Notes: generated by a model from the sequence alone, not told the origin. Counted from the stretch's first letter, positions 42,699-53,617 are shown. The stretch: DNA of 64,000 bases from Axinella damicornis (GCA_963931865.1 OZ007510.1:11237698-11301697), one strand, 5' to 3'. Numbers and translations: made by a program.

Positions 42699-42771
42699 GT
42701 TGCCGTGGTCTCGGCGGTAGAGCATCGTCCTGTAACGTGAAGGTCGTGAGTTCGACCCTCACATGGACAAC
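42699..42771 (+). mobile_element. tRNA-derived SINE head, tRNA-Thr-like
   Basis: It resembles a tRNA with a D-arm region (ggtctcggcggtagagc), a TGT-type anticodon context (tcctgtaacg) and a good B box (gagttcgaccctc), followed by a T-run (42773-42786). The acceptor stem has mismatches (gttgccg against ggacaac), position 33 is C and the anticodon stem is poor, so it is more likely a SINE head or pseudo-tRNA than a working tRNA. The body of the SINE was not delimited. Confidence 0.5.
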
Positions 42772-42786
42772 TCTTTTTTTTTTTTT

Positions 42787-43429
42787 GGTGGCGGTTTGTA
42801 CGCCGCGCGCAGTTTCTGTGGGGCCATGTGCGTACAGAGAAGCGAACTATACAGGGAGAGTTAGCGACGGCGATAACACTGCCTCCGAAGACAATAAGGC
42901 AAAGGAGAAAGAGTCTAACAAAGTGAGGAAGAAGCGATGCATACAAGGAGAGTTTAGCGGAGACAGGTACGACTAACGTTTAGTCTAGGCCACGGTACAT
43001 GTACACAGAGTTTCGTCCATTATATTTTTTAGTGACTACTATGCCTTCGAAATACACTATAGTGCCGCAGAAATTGAGCTGCAGCAACAACTCGGAAAAC
43101 TTCGCTCAACTCAGACAACTCACACAACTTCGAACTAAACTTCGAAAGCTGAACCTCCCGCTTTTACTTCCACAGGAAACCACGCCTACCACTGTGAGCA
43201 ACATGTAGCTAGGCGCGAGGCACAGACACTGCGCATGCGTATTCCTAGTGTTACAAATAATAGTTTACTTCCCCAGATAGAATGTCTTATTGATAATGGC
43301 ATTGTGTGCATGTAGTCATCAACATCAGAAATTAGAGCATTCCAGATATTTAGCTACCTCTGCTGATAGCTAGCTATAGATTAGAAACAGCAATGGCCGC
43401 GGTCACGAAGTAGAGTGCTGCCATAATGT

Positions 43430-43431
<2 letters not shown>
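42787..43431. other. Region between SINE head and poly-C tract
   Basis: Several short open frames but none with recognisable protein features. Confidence 0.35.
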
Positions 43432-43482
<51 letters not shown>

Positions 43483-43490
43483 ACACACAC
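43432..43490 (+). repeat. Poly-C (37) followed by (AC) microsatellite
   Basis: C run at 43432-43468, then AC dinucleotides to 43490. It abuts the end of the Pao integrase relic. Confidence 0.85.
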
Positions 43491-44110
43491 ATCATGGATG
43501 ATGACGACATCCCCCTTGGACACATGAAGAGGATGTGAAACCTTCTTGGCCACGTAGCGATGACTACTCTGACCTCCACCGTCTCCAAGAGTGGTTGAGA
43601 ACGCTCGCAAGGTGTTTCATCCTCCTGGTCAGCTGACTGGAGTTGACTTTGAAATCCTCATCATCAGGATCACACACATACCCCAAGTGATCAGGTAGGT
43701 TCAGCAGCCTTCATCCCACGACAAGATGAGAAGGTGTAAGGGGTTCCTTAAAATCTGTGAAGGAAGTGTACGAGAGGTCGGGAGTTGACCACGGCTTCAA
43801 TCTCAACTACAGCAGTGAGCAATTCATCCCGTGTGAAGTTTGCTCATCCAACCACCTTACGTAGACAGCGTTTGGTGGATCTGACCATCCGTTCAAAAAC
43901 GCCACCCCACCAGGGTGCACATTCAACATTGAAAATCCATTGGCTTCCTTGATTAGCCAGGTGTTCTTGAACGGTCTCATCCTTGGAGTCAACACTGAGG
44001 AACTTCGCTGCAGCCTTGAACGTCTTCCCATTATCTGACAAGAATTTACGAGGTAGATTGAGGATGTTGCTTGAAATACTAGATCATCACTGCATTTTGG
44101 CAGCAAATCG
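43491..44110 (-). pseudogene. BEL/Pao-type integrase relic
   Basis: Reading right to left across frames: LSDNGKTFKAAAKFL, then PWWGGVFERMVRSTKRCLRK, SRPLTYTSFTDFKEPLTPS-like text and finally HRYVAKKVSHPLHVSKGDVV. The PWWGG...ERxVRSTKR block and the SDNGxxF motif are characteristic of BEL/Pao LTR-retrotransposon integrases. The frame is broken several times, and reverse transcriptase, protease and LTRs for this element are not present. Confidence 0.75.
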
Positions 44111-44144
44111 CTTCAGATATCGTAGGAATGTGTCAGTGGATAGA

Positions 44145-45783
44145 TGTGACAGAGCTATGATGTAATGATAGTACGATCAGCTGTATGAACATATATGGTC
44201 ACATTAGTCTCAGGGATCATGTGAGGGTATGACTTTATATTGATGTGTTCATTCGTTATCTTTCATGCTGTATAGATGTTGTATCCTGCCAGCGTGCATG
44301 TTTTGGTTATAATCTTGTAGCGTAAACCACCAATTATCGGCATGACCTTATTATCGGCACCCGACATACCAATTATCGGCGCTTAGTAAACGGAGAGTAA
44401 GCGGCGAAAATACGGATTCCGTTCGCATTACGTCATCGTCGCGCAAGCTGTTTACAAGGCTGAAGCTTTGCAGAAGGTTTGTCTTTGTTTAAAAGGTTAT
44501 AACTGGATGTCATTTACTGTCCTTTTAGCCATCTTATGTTGTAGGGCTGTTCATGTCTAATCAAAACAAGCGTAGGGGGAGACCACGACCTTGGGTCCTC
44601 TCCTGCCACTGGATCAGACTTTTGAGGACGACTAGCATGACTGTGCTGGATCAGAATGGGTGGAGTGCATGTGCAAGAGATGGCTCCACGAATGTGCCAC
44701 GTACTGGATGTGGAAGAAAGAGAATTGTTTTGCTTTTACTGTGTAGTGTGATGAACGAATTTTATTCAAAAATTCATATATTGAAGGGGTTGCATGCTTT
44801 GGTGTTTTTTTTTTCACTGGGTGATAGATAGAATGGTCATGAACCTGGGGGATTTGTGGTGGATTTTTGTGGCCTTCAGGGGATGGAGGTGAGTCGATGC
44901 CATCAGCATGTGCCGATAATTGACCCAGGATTATCTATGGGAGTACTAGGCAGTGACGATAATACGTACAGGGTGCCGATAATTGATTTGCGTGAGGTTG
45001 CATTCGCTAGTGCACCACTAAAAGCCGGAAATACGTAACAGCTTTAAAGGTGGTAGGGCTTATAGAGGGCGTGACGGTCTATACGTCGGTGCAAGTTTGG
45101 TATCCTGGAACCGTTCCTAGACGATGCTGCAAATCATGCAAATTCAGGTGACGATAATTGGTGGGTTACGCTATCTGTGGTTCAGGTTGGTAAGTTGTGC
45201 AATACCTTTTCTAGGGAAATTGGCTCTGTCTCTTGTTTATATACCTCGGTTAGATTGAGGATGTTGCTTAACTTCACTGAAATACTAGATCATCACTGCA
45301 TTTTGGTATATAAGCATTCAGTTTTGTACCAGTTTTATCGATCCCGTGGAAATAATCAAGTTTGAGCTACTTATCTGATTGCGCATTGCTAGCACCGAGG
45401 AGTAATCCTTCACATTTGGTGGCAGCGGTGGGATTCGATCGCAGAAAGTTATCCGACAAACCACATCATTTTTGGATGCATCGACTCAAAGAGAATAATG
45501 CTAGGTTGACCAGATGGAGTTTAGCACTCCAACCTTACCAGTTTGTCGTTCACCATCGAGCTGGTGTAAAGAATGGTAATGCAGATGCACTTTCCCGTGT
45601 CCTGACCAATCACACGACAACTAGCGTGTCACAGGAGAAGGGAGGGGGAGTGTGACAGAGCTATGATGTAATGATAGTACGATCAGCTGTATGAACATAA
45701 TTGTATGGTCACGTTAGTCTCAGGGATCATGTGAGGGTATGACTTTATATTGATGTGTTCATTCGTTATCTTTCATGCTGTAT
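44145..45783 (+). mobile_element. Internally deleted Ty3/Gypsy retrotransposon relic
   Basis: TGTGACAGAGCTATGATG begins a repeat of about 130 bp at 44145 and again at 45652, consistent with 5' and 3' LTR starts. Near 45412 cacatttggtggcagcggtg looks like the LTR end plus primer-binding region. Between it and a purine tract (gaagggagggggag, about 45638-45651) lies only the RNase H end: ARLTRWSLALQPYQFVVHH and GNADALSR. gag, protease, most of pol and integrase are gone. The 3' LTR match stops at 45783. An 852-bp element interrupts the 5' LTR. Confidence 0.7.
44320..45171. mobile_element. 852-bp DNA element with TA duplication, nested in Gypsy LTR
   Basis: The termini gcgtaaaccaccaattatcg and, inverted, cgataattggtgggttacgc are flanked by TA (44318-44319 and 45172-45173). 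Subterminal copies of the cgataattg motif occur at both ends. An open frame near 44553 (RRGRPRPW...) has no recognised domain. TA duplication suggests Tc1/mariner-like mobilisation; non-autonomous. Confidence 0.7.
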
Positions 45784-46653
45784 CAGAGAACGCGGTAGCG
45801 TTCTCTATTTAGGGATGGCCAAGGAAATTTCGATTTTACCATACTGATGCACCAGCAGGAAAACGGCCAACTACAACCCCCCAAACCAAGCATGCAGACA
45901 GAATGATACTGCCTAGCAGTTCACAAAAACACTCCCAAACGTACCTTAGAGTACGCAGGAGTCGATGAACATGTCGCGGAGAAAAGTCCGATTTCGTCAT
46001 CTTCTTTCTTCTTTCTTTCTTTCTCATAACAAAACTTTGCCCAAGGATAGCTTACCAACTAAACCACTTCTTGAGCTAATTTACGCACAGGACAACACCG
46101 CTATCGCCGTAGTACTCGCCATGACCACGTTTGTCTGCAAACTGGCAAGACCAGCAGTTTTAGCTAGCTACGATCCGATGGCAATTCTAGCACGACGCCA
46201 CTTTGAGGCACGTTCGCCAATTGCGCATGCGCAATCCAAAATGCAAGCACATTTTTGTGTTCTTTTGCTTGTGATGGCTGCGTTTGGTACACTAACAGAA
46301 TCCCTGTGAATCCGTCATCTGGTGGCTCCTACTGCTACGAGGAAGTTCTACCAACCTGTTCTTGTCAAGATGTATTGTGACTATGCCATCATGGAGGCGT
46401 GGCTTTCTTTTCATCACGTAACTGTGAGGCTAGAGTTTCGGATTTCCATTGCAAGCACATGACCTACACGGCTGCCATCGAGCTCTCTGATCTGATGAAG
46501 GGTGAATGCCCCACCCCCTCATCCGCGAAGGCAACAATAAACATTGATCACAACAGCAACATCAAAAAAATATAATGGAAACTGCATTAAAGCCTGCTCA
46601 GTGCCCAGCAGAAGGTCCACGTCCATCAAGAGAGACCATCGCAGCTTTGTTGA
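45784..46653. other. Unassigned mobile-element-like DNA
   Basis: Contains a small hairpin (gagaacgcggtagcgttctc at 45786-45805), a TTTC microsatellite (about 46000-46025) and open frames without recognisable domains. Confidence 0.4.
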
Positions 46654-46663
46654 CATGGTGATC

Positions 46664-46696
46664 ACCTTGTAGTCTCGGGCCTAGGAACGAGGCTAA
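46664..46696. mobile_element. 33-bp fold-back element with 10-bp direct flanks
   Basis: Core tagtctcgggcct / aggaacgaggcta, flanked by acatggtgat at 46654-46663 and 46697-46706. Confidence 0.55.
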
Positions 46697-46933
46697 CATG
46701 GTGATTAAGTAACAACACCAGTCTGGCATACATCCAGTTCCCCGTACCCTTATGGTGACGTGATGTTGCACGTACCATGACTAAGAAGTTACGCATTTCA
46801 TGCGCTCAAAAAAGTACACAAACTAGTGGCAAAAAATTTTCTGTGAAAAATAAAAAGGATTTAGTGATGGCCTGTCACATTCAGAATTATTCCACCCTCG
46901 AAAAAGCTAAGAAACAAGGAGAAATGCCTTTAA

Positions 46934-46995
46934 CCAGGCTCAGTCCCACCCCCTCCCTAAATTCTACATTTTATAATGGATGGGACTGAGCCTGG
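46934..46995. repeat. 62-bp hairpin element
   Basis: ccaggctcagtccca at the left is inverted at the right (tgggactgagcctgg). Confidence 0.6.
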
Positions 46996-47007
46996 AACGA
47001 GAATTTA

Positions 47008-49910
47008 ATGCCTACCACGGAAGGGTCAACAGGCCATTGCGAAGCCAGCAACCTTCCCAACTTCGAACCCATGGCCAACCAGGACTTTACCTGGGGAGAA
47101 CTGGATGCCTCCAGCTTTACAAAATCGCTGGAATCTGCCTATGAAGAGACTGTGCATTGGAGGAAGAATTGCTCCAGGATCCCCCATGGTAAAGCAGGCA
47201 AGTCCTTCATAAATGAACTGGCCCGTCTATTTCTTGCCTTTGCCACTGGCTCCGCATTAGAATCAATCGCTCTCAAGGCCACCACAGTACTGCCATTACT
47301 GGTACTCCAGAAGTCACACCGTAACTCCAAGCCAAAGGACCACACCTCCTGTCTGGAGAGGAACTGGTCAGAGAAGGCAGGGCCATCCAAAGCCGCATCC
47401 CCAAACATCGTCCACAAGGAAGTGAACAAGAGCTCGCACACATGTTCCTTCGCGAAACTGATATTTCAGGGGAAGACACATGCGGCCCTGCAACTACTGA
47501 CAGACAGGGCAAAGGAGGTGTCCTGCACCTTCATGACATCATCAACAATGATGGCCCCAATCCAACCACGGTCAAAGACGTCCTGAAGAGCAAACATCCC
47601 CCCAGTCGGGCCCCTACCCCAGACTCCATGTACCAGGGCAAGCCCCCAGACGTCCATCCTGTCACTTTTGAACCAATTGACGCCTCTCTGATCAGGTCCA
47701 TCGCGCTGAGCACAAAGGGAGCTGCTGGTCCCTCTGGGCTAGATGCACACACTTGGAGAAGAATGTGCACTTCCTTCAAGACAGCCTCTATTGCCCTCTG
47801 CCACTCACTGGCCCTTACCGCCAAACGCCTATGCACAACTCTCGTCGACCCAAGATGTACATCACCCCTGTTGGCCTGTTGCCTCATCGCTCTGGACAAG
47901 AACCCTGGCGTGAGGCCAATAGGCATTGGAGAGACCCCACGTCGCATCATTGCCAAGGCTGCCCTTTCCGTGACAAGAAGTGACATCATGGACGCTGCTG
48001 GTTCCACCCAGCTATGTGCCGGCCAGATGGCAGGAGCCGAAGCTGCTGTTCATGCAGTAAGGCAGTGTTTCCAACTCGAAGGCACCAAAGCAGTACTTCT
48101 AATTGATGCTAGCAATGCTTTCAACTCACTAAATCGCAATGCCGCCCTCCACAACATCCGGTTCAAGTGCCCAGCCATCTCCACCATTCTCATTAATACA
48201 TACAGGGAACCGTCTGAGTTATTCATAGACGGCAAAGTCATATACTCCCAGGAAGGCACCACACAAGGGGACCCATTGGCAATGCCAATGTATGCCGTGG
48301 CCACCATTCCCCTGATCAAGAGGCTTCCAAAACCAGCCACTCAGGTATGGTATGCAGATGATGGATCTGCTCTCGGAAACATCAAGGACCTCCGGGAATG
48401 GTGGGATGAACTGGCCAGGTTGGGCCCAGACTATGGCTACTTCCCAAACCCCTCTAAAACCTGGCTGGTCACCAAAGAAGCTTGCCATGCCAATGCAGCA
48501 GCTGCTTTTGAGGGCACTAACATCAATGTAACCAGTTCTGGGCGACCCTACCTGGGAGCTGCCCTGGGCACATCCGCATACATAGACCACTTTGTAGCCG
48601 AGAAGGTGGCCCAATGGTCTGACGAAGTGAGCTTGCTCGCTGCTATTGCTACCACACAGCCACACGCAGCCTATGATGCCTTCACTCATGGGTTATCGAG
48701 CAAATGGTCCTACACACCCTGTACTTGTCCCGTACCCAACCAAGCCTGAGCAACCACTTTGAAGACCGATCAGAATTCATCCCTACCCTGACTGGTACCC
48801 TCCCTCCCCATGACACTGACCGTGAACTCTTCAGCCTGCCTGTTAGACTGGGAGGTTTGGGTCTGCGTAACCCAGCAAGGAACTGCGACCTTGAGTATTC
48901 TGCTTCAAAGTCGATTCTGAGCCCCTCGTGAAGCTGATTGTGAAGCAACAAGACGAATACCCTTACGAGTGTCTTGCCGACCAGATGACGGCCAAATCAA
49001 CGATCCATCAACAGAGACGCCAACAAGCCGCACAAGCCGCCGAGCATCTGAAGCCCACCCTCTCCGACACCAGAAGAAGAGCAATGGACCTCGCAAGCGA
49101 AAGAGGAGCCTCAAACTGGCTGACTGCCTTACCAACTCAAAGAGTTCGGCTTCTCCCTGCATAAGCTAGGGCGCCTTCACTGATGCATTGGCACTCGGGT
49201 ATGGGTGGACACCATCACAAATCCCCTTGTCATGTGACTGTGGGTCTACCTTCACAGTCAAACATGTTCTCTCATGCCCGAGAGGCGGCTTCCCCACAAT
49301 CCGTCATAACGAAATACGCGACGTAACAGCGAACCTACTAACCGAAATATGCCACGACGTCAAGACAGAACCTGACCTACAGCCGCTCACAGGTGAAACC
49401 ATTACCAGATCCACGTCCATCTCAGCTGACGGGGCAAGACTCGACATCGCAGTTAAAGGATTTGGGGAGGCCGTTTCGAGAGAACCTTCCTGGATGTCAG
49501 AGTGTTTAACCCCCATGCACCCACCAACAGCAACACTACCATCTCCAACTGTTACAGGAAGCATGAAGCCGAGAAAAAACGGGCTTATGAGCAACGCATA
49601 CTCGAAGTGGAACACTCGACTTTCACTCCACTTGTGTTCTCAGCGACAGGAGGAATGGCGAAGCAATGCTCGACCTTCTATAAGAGGTTGGCTTCCTTCC
49701 TTGACAACCCTATAGCTCGACCCTGTGCTGGGTATGGTGCCGCCTTTCATTCTCCCTCTTTCACTCAGCAATACGGTGCATCCAGGGAGCACAATCGTCC
49801 TGTGGCCATGCTTCCAAGCCCACACCCCCCATCAACCTCGTCAGCAGCGAGGCACAGCTCCGGCCAACATGAAGCCTGCACTTTAACTGCCCTCATTACT
49901 TTGTACTTTG
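47008..49910 (+). pseudogene. LINE with C-terminal CCHC finger and probable restriction-like endonuclease, frameshifted
   Basis: A coding stretch collinear over about 2.9 kb but broken into frames 47008-47586, 47442-48749, 48704-48931, 48928-49164, 49188-49715 and 49502-49954. The order is an unknown N-terminal region (FINELARLFLAFATGSALES), the reverse transcriptase, a finger CDCGSTFTVKHVLSCPRGG, then RHNEIRD, DGARLDIAVKGF, FNPHAPTNSN, and YKRLASFL. A CCHC finger followed by an RHN and a D...D-type core downstream of the RT is the arrangement of elements with a PD-(D/E)XK restriction-like endonuclease (R2, CRE, NeSL groups). The subgroup and the nuclease call are inference from motif order. 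No poly-A tail was identified. Confidence 0.6.
47442..48749 (+). CDS. Reverse transcriptase domain of the RLE-type LINE
   Basis: Longest open piece of the element, 435 residues. GPSGLDAHTWRR and VRPIGIGETPRRIIAKA precede motif A (LLIDASNAFNSLNR), then EGTTQGDPLAMPMYA, the catalytic YADD at residues 304-307 (VWYADDGSA), PNPSKTWLV and YLGAALG. All RT motifs appear present. The frame leaves the conserved sequence near 48705, where a frameshift moves it to the next frame (LYLSRTQPSLSNHF). Confidence 0.75.
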   Translation: MFLRETDISGEDTCGPATTDRQGKGGVLHLHDIINNDGPNPTTVKDVLKSKHPPSRAPTPDSMYQGKPPDVHPVTFEPIDASLIRSIALSTKGAAGPSGLDAHTWRRMCTSFKTASIALCHSLALTAKRLCTTLVDPRCTSPLLACCLIALDKNPGVRPIGIGETPRRIIAKAALSVTRSDIMDAAGSTQLCAGQMAGAEAAVHAVRQCFQLEGTKAVLLIDASNAFNSLNRNAALHNIRFKCPAISTILINTYREPSELFIDGKVIYSQEGTTQGDPLAMPMYAVATIPLIKRLPKPATQVWYADDGSALGNIKDLREWWDELARLGPDYGYFPNPSKTWLVTKEACHANAAAAFEGTNINVTSSGRPYLGAALGTSAYIDHFVAEKVAQWSDEVSLLAAIATTQPHAAYDAFTHGLSSKWSYTPCTCPVPNQA

Positions 49911-49954
49911 CATACCTTTTCACATCTCTTTATTTTTACCTTGTACACATATAA

Positions 49955-50700
49955 TAATTTTTCATAGGTTGACCCCCCCAAAAAACAAACAAAAAACCAG
50001 AAGAGGTAACGGACGAATACGAACCTCCGTAAGCTTAATTGCACTCCCACTACACACAGTTTCATCTATACTTCCGGTGTGTTGGAATTTGCTTCCTGGT
50101 ACTTACTGGGCCCGGGTCGACAGCTTCTGCTCAATTGGTTGCGTATACTCAATACGCACACTACATGCATGTACTTCAAAAGGCTATTACGATACCAATC
50201 ACGTACGGAACCGTAAGTTTGATATACCTTGTACGTATTCATCTTTGGTACAATAAGCATTTGAGAACACCATTAATAGATAGAGAATTGCTGGAACATC
50301 ACATTATTGCAAAAAATTCACTGTCCCAAGAACTACAGGGGAGAAATGATGCAAATTGATTATTGTGGTTACTTTTGCTCGTGCATTGCATGCATTATCA
50401 CAAGAAATGCCACTACAAGAAATGCTTCCAGATGACAGGAATGGCTGTAAGTCCACCGGCACCACCATAGGCTTCCTCTGTGAAGATGGTTGAGAAATTA
50501 TGCATCCTGTGCAGGGGAAGACAGACAGGTGTACATGTAGCTACATGTCACGATATGGTACCGTAATGGAGAGGAGTTGAAAAGGCCTTCATACATGTAG
50601 TAAAGCATCTAGGTGAAGCACCCTCAGATGAAAGCCCTCTATGTAAGAAACACCTAATTGAGGACAAACGACATCATAGTTCCATAAATTCATTCCGTAG
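49955..50700. other. Unassigned spacer
   Basis: No coding features were recognised. An A-rich patch lies near 49980-50000. Confidence 0.35.
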
Positions 50701-50719
50701 TGGAAATGCAAAACGACAC

Positions 50720-50960
50720 CATGCTGGTGCAGCCGCTCTGGCCACACATGTGAGTCACGAGGCCGGGAGGAAGAGCCTGATACCCTCACCTTCTATGCTC
50801 CTCCTACTGTCCATGGCAACTCCCCCCCCCCCCCCCCCCCCCCCCACATGCTGGTGCAGCCGCTCTGGCCAAACATGTGAGCCACGAGGCCGGGAGGGAG
50901 AGCTTGATCCCCTAACCATGTATGCTCCACCTACGAGCATCCTGCCGTCCATGGCAACTA
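50720..50960. repeat. Tandem pair of about 110-bp modules, third copy at 52060-52145
   Basis: Modules share ggtgcagccgctctggcc, catgtgag, aggccgggaggga, gagcctgat, tatgctcc, and gtccatggcaact. A 25-base poly-C separates the first two (50822-50846). The third copy lies just right of the inverted element ending at 52057. Confidence 0.65.
50822..50846 (+). repeat. Poly-C tract of 25 bases
   Basis: Third long C run on the same strand within the window. Confidence 0.85.
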
Positions 50961-50982
50961 CCCCCCACGTCGTAGCCTCGTT

Positions 50983-52057
50983 CCCAGGCGCTCGGTATTT
51001 GGGGAGAAGAGCGCCTGGTATCCACTGTTTGCGCATGCGCGGCTCCCCAGGTTTTCGTGGGGAACTACTGTTATACTGATCCATGTTGCACGACCGTACA
51101 TTACTGTAACACAGGATAGCTCAGTTCAACCAAGCCATGCCGTACGCCCTCGGTAAGGTCGGAAAGCCAGAAATGGTGCTGAGGACGAACAACTGACAGC
51201 AATACAGCACATACATAATGGCAAGAATGTGTTTGTATGGTTACATACGGCCAGGAAGAATTTTCTATCGGGTCTTACCAGGTCTGTATCGTGCTTCACG
51301 TCCACTTCAGAAAGACAGAGGTGGCGTATTGCCGTCAAGAGCGCATAAGTAGGTCGTGCGGAGTAAGAGCGTGTAATTTCCGAACCGGGCAAAATCCATA
51401 AGTTGTACTATAGCACGTCTAAACACTCTTGTAGTGATTCTTTCCGCCACGTGATAATTGACTGGAGTGGCGACACCATGGTCATTATTCTGTGTTGTTG
51501 TGCACAGCTGTGTAGTTCTGAGCCAAGTGACGCAGGAAGCGACAGCGACAGCTACCAGAGAACGCTCTACGGCTGTGCTGAAGGCTAACCTAGTTAGCCT
51601 CGTACCCGGGCGGTACGAGGCTATAACCTAGTCTACTCGAACAGTCACAACAACGGTTATTGTGTGGATGTGCTTACCTGAGGCTGGAGGTGAAGGACGT
51701 CGACATGAGCAACGATTGCCACGGTGGGTTATAGGTTCAAATAAGCTCAGCCGGAGCCGAATTGCTAGCCACTTAGATCTTAGCACTTTGCTAATGAGTT
51801 CACAATTACGGCCGTACGGCTTCAGGTGCAACCGGATGTTCTATTTTTAGTACAACTCTTATGCGCTCTTGATCGCCGTCCACAGACTTCGAAACCATGG
51901 CCTCGCATGATGCTGGAGTGGTATTTTGTCGTTATTAATTTCGGCTTACGTATCTCAATGATATATACGGAGAATGTAACAGAAATGCTTGCGCATGTGT
52001 GAACAGTGGATACCAGGCGCTCTTCTCCCCAACTACCAAGCGCCTGGGAACGAGGCT
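50983..52057. mobile_element. Inverted-repeat-bounded composite, TAGCCTC family
   Basis: The ends (50983-51045 and 51990-52057) are inverted copies starting tagcctcgttcccaggcgct and including ggggagaagagcgcctggta. An inner inverted pair (caagagcgcataag near 51340, cttatgcgctcttga near 51857) sits in the middle. No target-site duplication is visible. No clear gene inside. Confidence 0.6.
51595..51623. mobile_element. 29-bp fold-back element with 9-bp direct flanks
   Basis: tagcctcgtaccc then gggcggtacgaggcta overall, flanked by taacctagt at 51586-51594 and 51624-51632. The smallest member of the family in the window. Confidence 0.6.
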
Positions 52058-52249
52058 AGTGCAGCCGCTCCGGCCACATGTGAGCCAAGGCCGGGAGGGA
52101 GAGCCTGATCCCTTAACCTTCTATGCTCCACCTACGAGCACAGATTACTCACTTGCACACACGAAATGTCATCTCCTGAATCATCCTTACAGCAAAGACG
52201 TCCGCACACCACTTCACCAGCAAGTTCACCTCACAAACTCGGAAAAGTA

Positions 52250-53124
52250 GGACCTAAACAAAAATGAACAGTTGACATCAGAAAGCTTTCAGTGGCCAAC
52301 CCCTGCCTGAAAAGTTTCGTGTATTGTTCAACCAACCACACGTTCAACTCTTGGTGTGTATGACAGTTGCCCCCCACTAGCTAGATACGTGTGGTAAGTT
52401 ATATACCAGGTACCTTAATTAGCTCTTCTTGCTGTTCTGAGTCCCAGTGTGTCTACATGCAATGAAAGTCCTACCCTTGATGTCACGCACATGAGGAAAG
52501 GATACCAGGCCCTTCCGCATTCTTCGTGCAACCGAAAACAGCGCAGGCCTGGGAACGAGGCTACAGTTTTGATACAGTTGTTGGAGAAATGACGTCAAGA
52601 ATTTAGCGTATCACTTTTCACCAGAAATTGCCTGACTTAGGCCTTATGTACACTGAGTAAGGAGTGCAATAATTATATGACCCATTTGTCGTCCAGCTCT
52701 AGGTTCTTTGATCGATAGGCATGGCAGTAGTTTTGTTGGGGTAGCTTCAAACCTAGGTCAGACCTTCTCAGGAGTCAGACTGCAGGATGATATCCAACAC
52801 GCAGCGCCGTCTTTGGTAACTGGCGCTCCACCCAATCAACAATGCCTATTCCGGTCACGCAAAAAGATGCAGCAAAATGTTCAGTTCAGTGACACGTGTA
52901 CGAAACCTATCCAGCTACATTCAGATTAAGATTTAGGGATAATTATCCATTCAGGTTCAGTTAGTCATATGCTAAATGTATTAACCACAGCAGAAGAGTA
53001 CCATTAGCTGTGTAGGAAGGTCTACTACTACATATAGATTCGGAAATGCATGGGTACTATACTACCTTCTACATGTGGTTAACACTGTGTGGTATTAATG
53101 TCACAAACAAATTAAAATCTATCT
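52250..53124. other. Unassigned spacer
   Basis: A gcctgggaacgaggcta end lies at 52544-52561 with no clear partner. No gene was recognised. Confidence 0.35.
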
Positions 53125-53580
53125 AGGCCACTTCAACTTGATATTCTGTTTCTCGGGCCAAGTCCCTCTAACTTACTGGTCGGTAGGTCGGCAAGAAAAT
53201 GTAAATAAATCAATTAGCTTACATCACTTCCTGTACTATTGACAAAAAACTACGGGCGCATCCAGCGGAACATCGTGGACAGGCTCCGTAAATTGCTCAT
53301 TCCTGCAAACAGCTACCTTTGTTACTGATTCTTCACTATACTCCGTGGCAACCTTCTCCAGTAGTTCGCCAAGTCTTCTCCCACTCTATCTTCACTACCT
53401 TTCTCTGAATCGCAAGGATAGCACCCCGTTTCACGGAAACACTTGGCCAAGCAAACATTAGCGTCCAAAACCACAACGACACGAGATCACATGACAATCA
53501 CGTGCTTACATTTTTCAATGTCAGAGTGGAAATATGCGGTAGGTCGGGCCATAGAAACAGAATATTAAGTTGAAGTGGCC
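53125..53580. mobile_element. 456-bp MITE with about 35-bp inverted termini
   Basis: aggccacttcaacttgatat at the left is mirrored at the right (aatattaagttgaagtggcc). Inner inverted ggtaggtcgg motifs continue the match. An ATCT microsatellite follows at 53583-53617. Confidence 0.7.

Positions 53581-53582
<2 letters not shown>

Positions 53583-53617
<35 letters not shown>
53583..53617 (+). repeat. (ATCT)n microsatellite
   Basis: About nine tandem ATCT units directly beside the MITE end. Confidence 0.85.

Noticed and set aside
42699..42771. Functional tRNA-Thr gene
   Set aside because: Acceptor and anticodon stems have several mismatches and position 33 is not T; better explained as a SINE head.
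51403..51588. Small plus-strand frame ending SEPSDAGSDSDSYQRTL
   Set aside because: Looks protein-like at its end but lies inside an inverted-repeat composite and has no supporting context.
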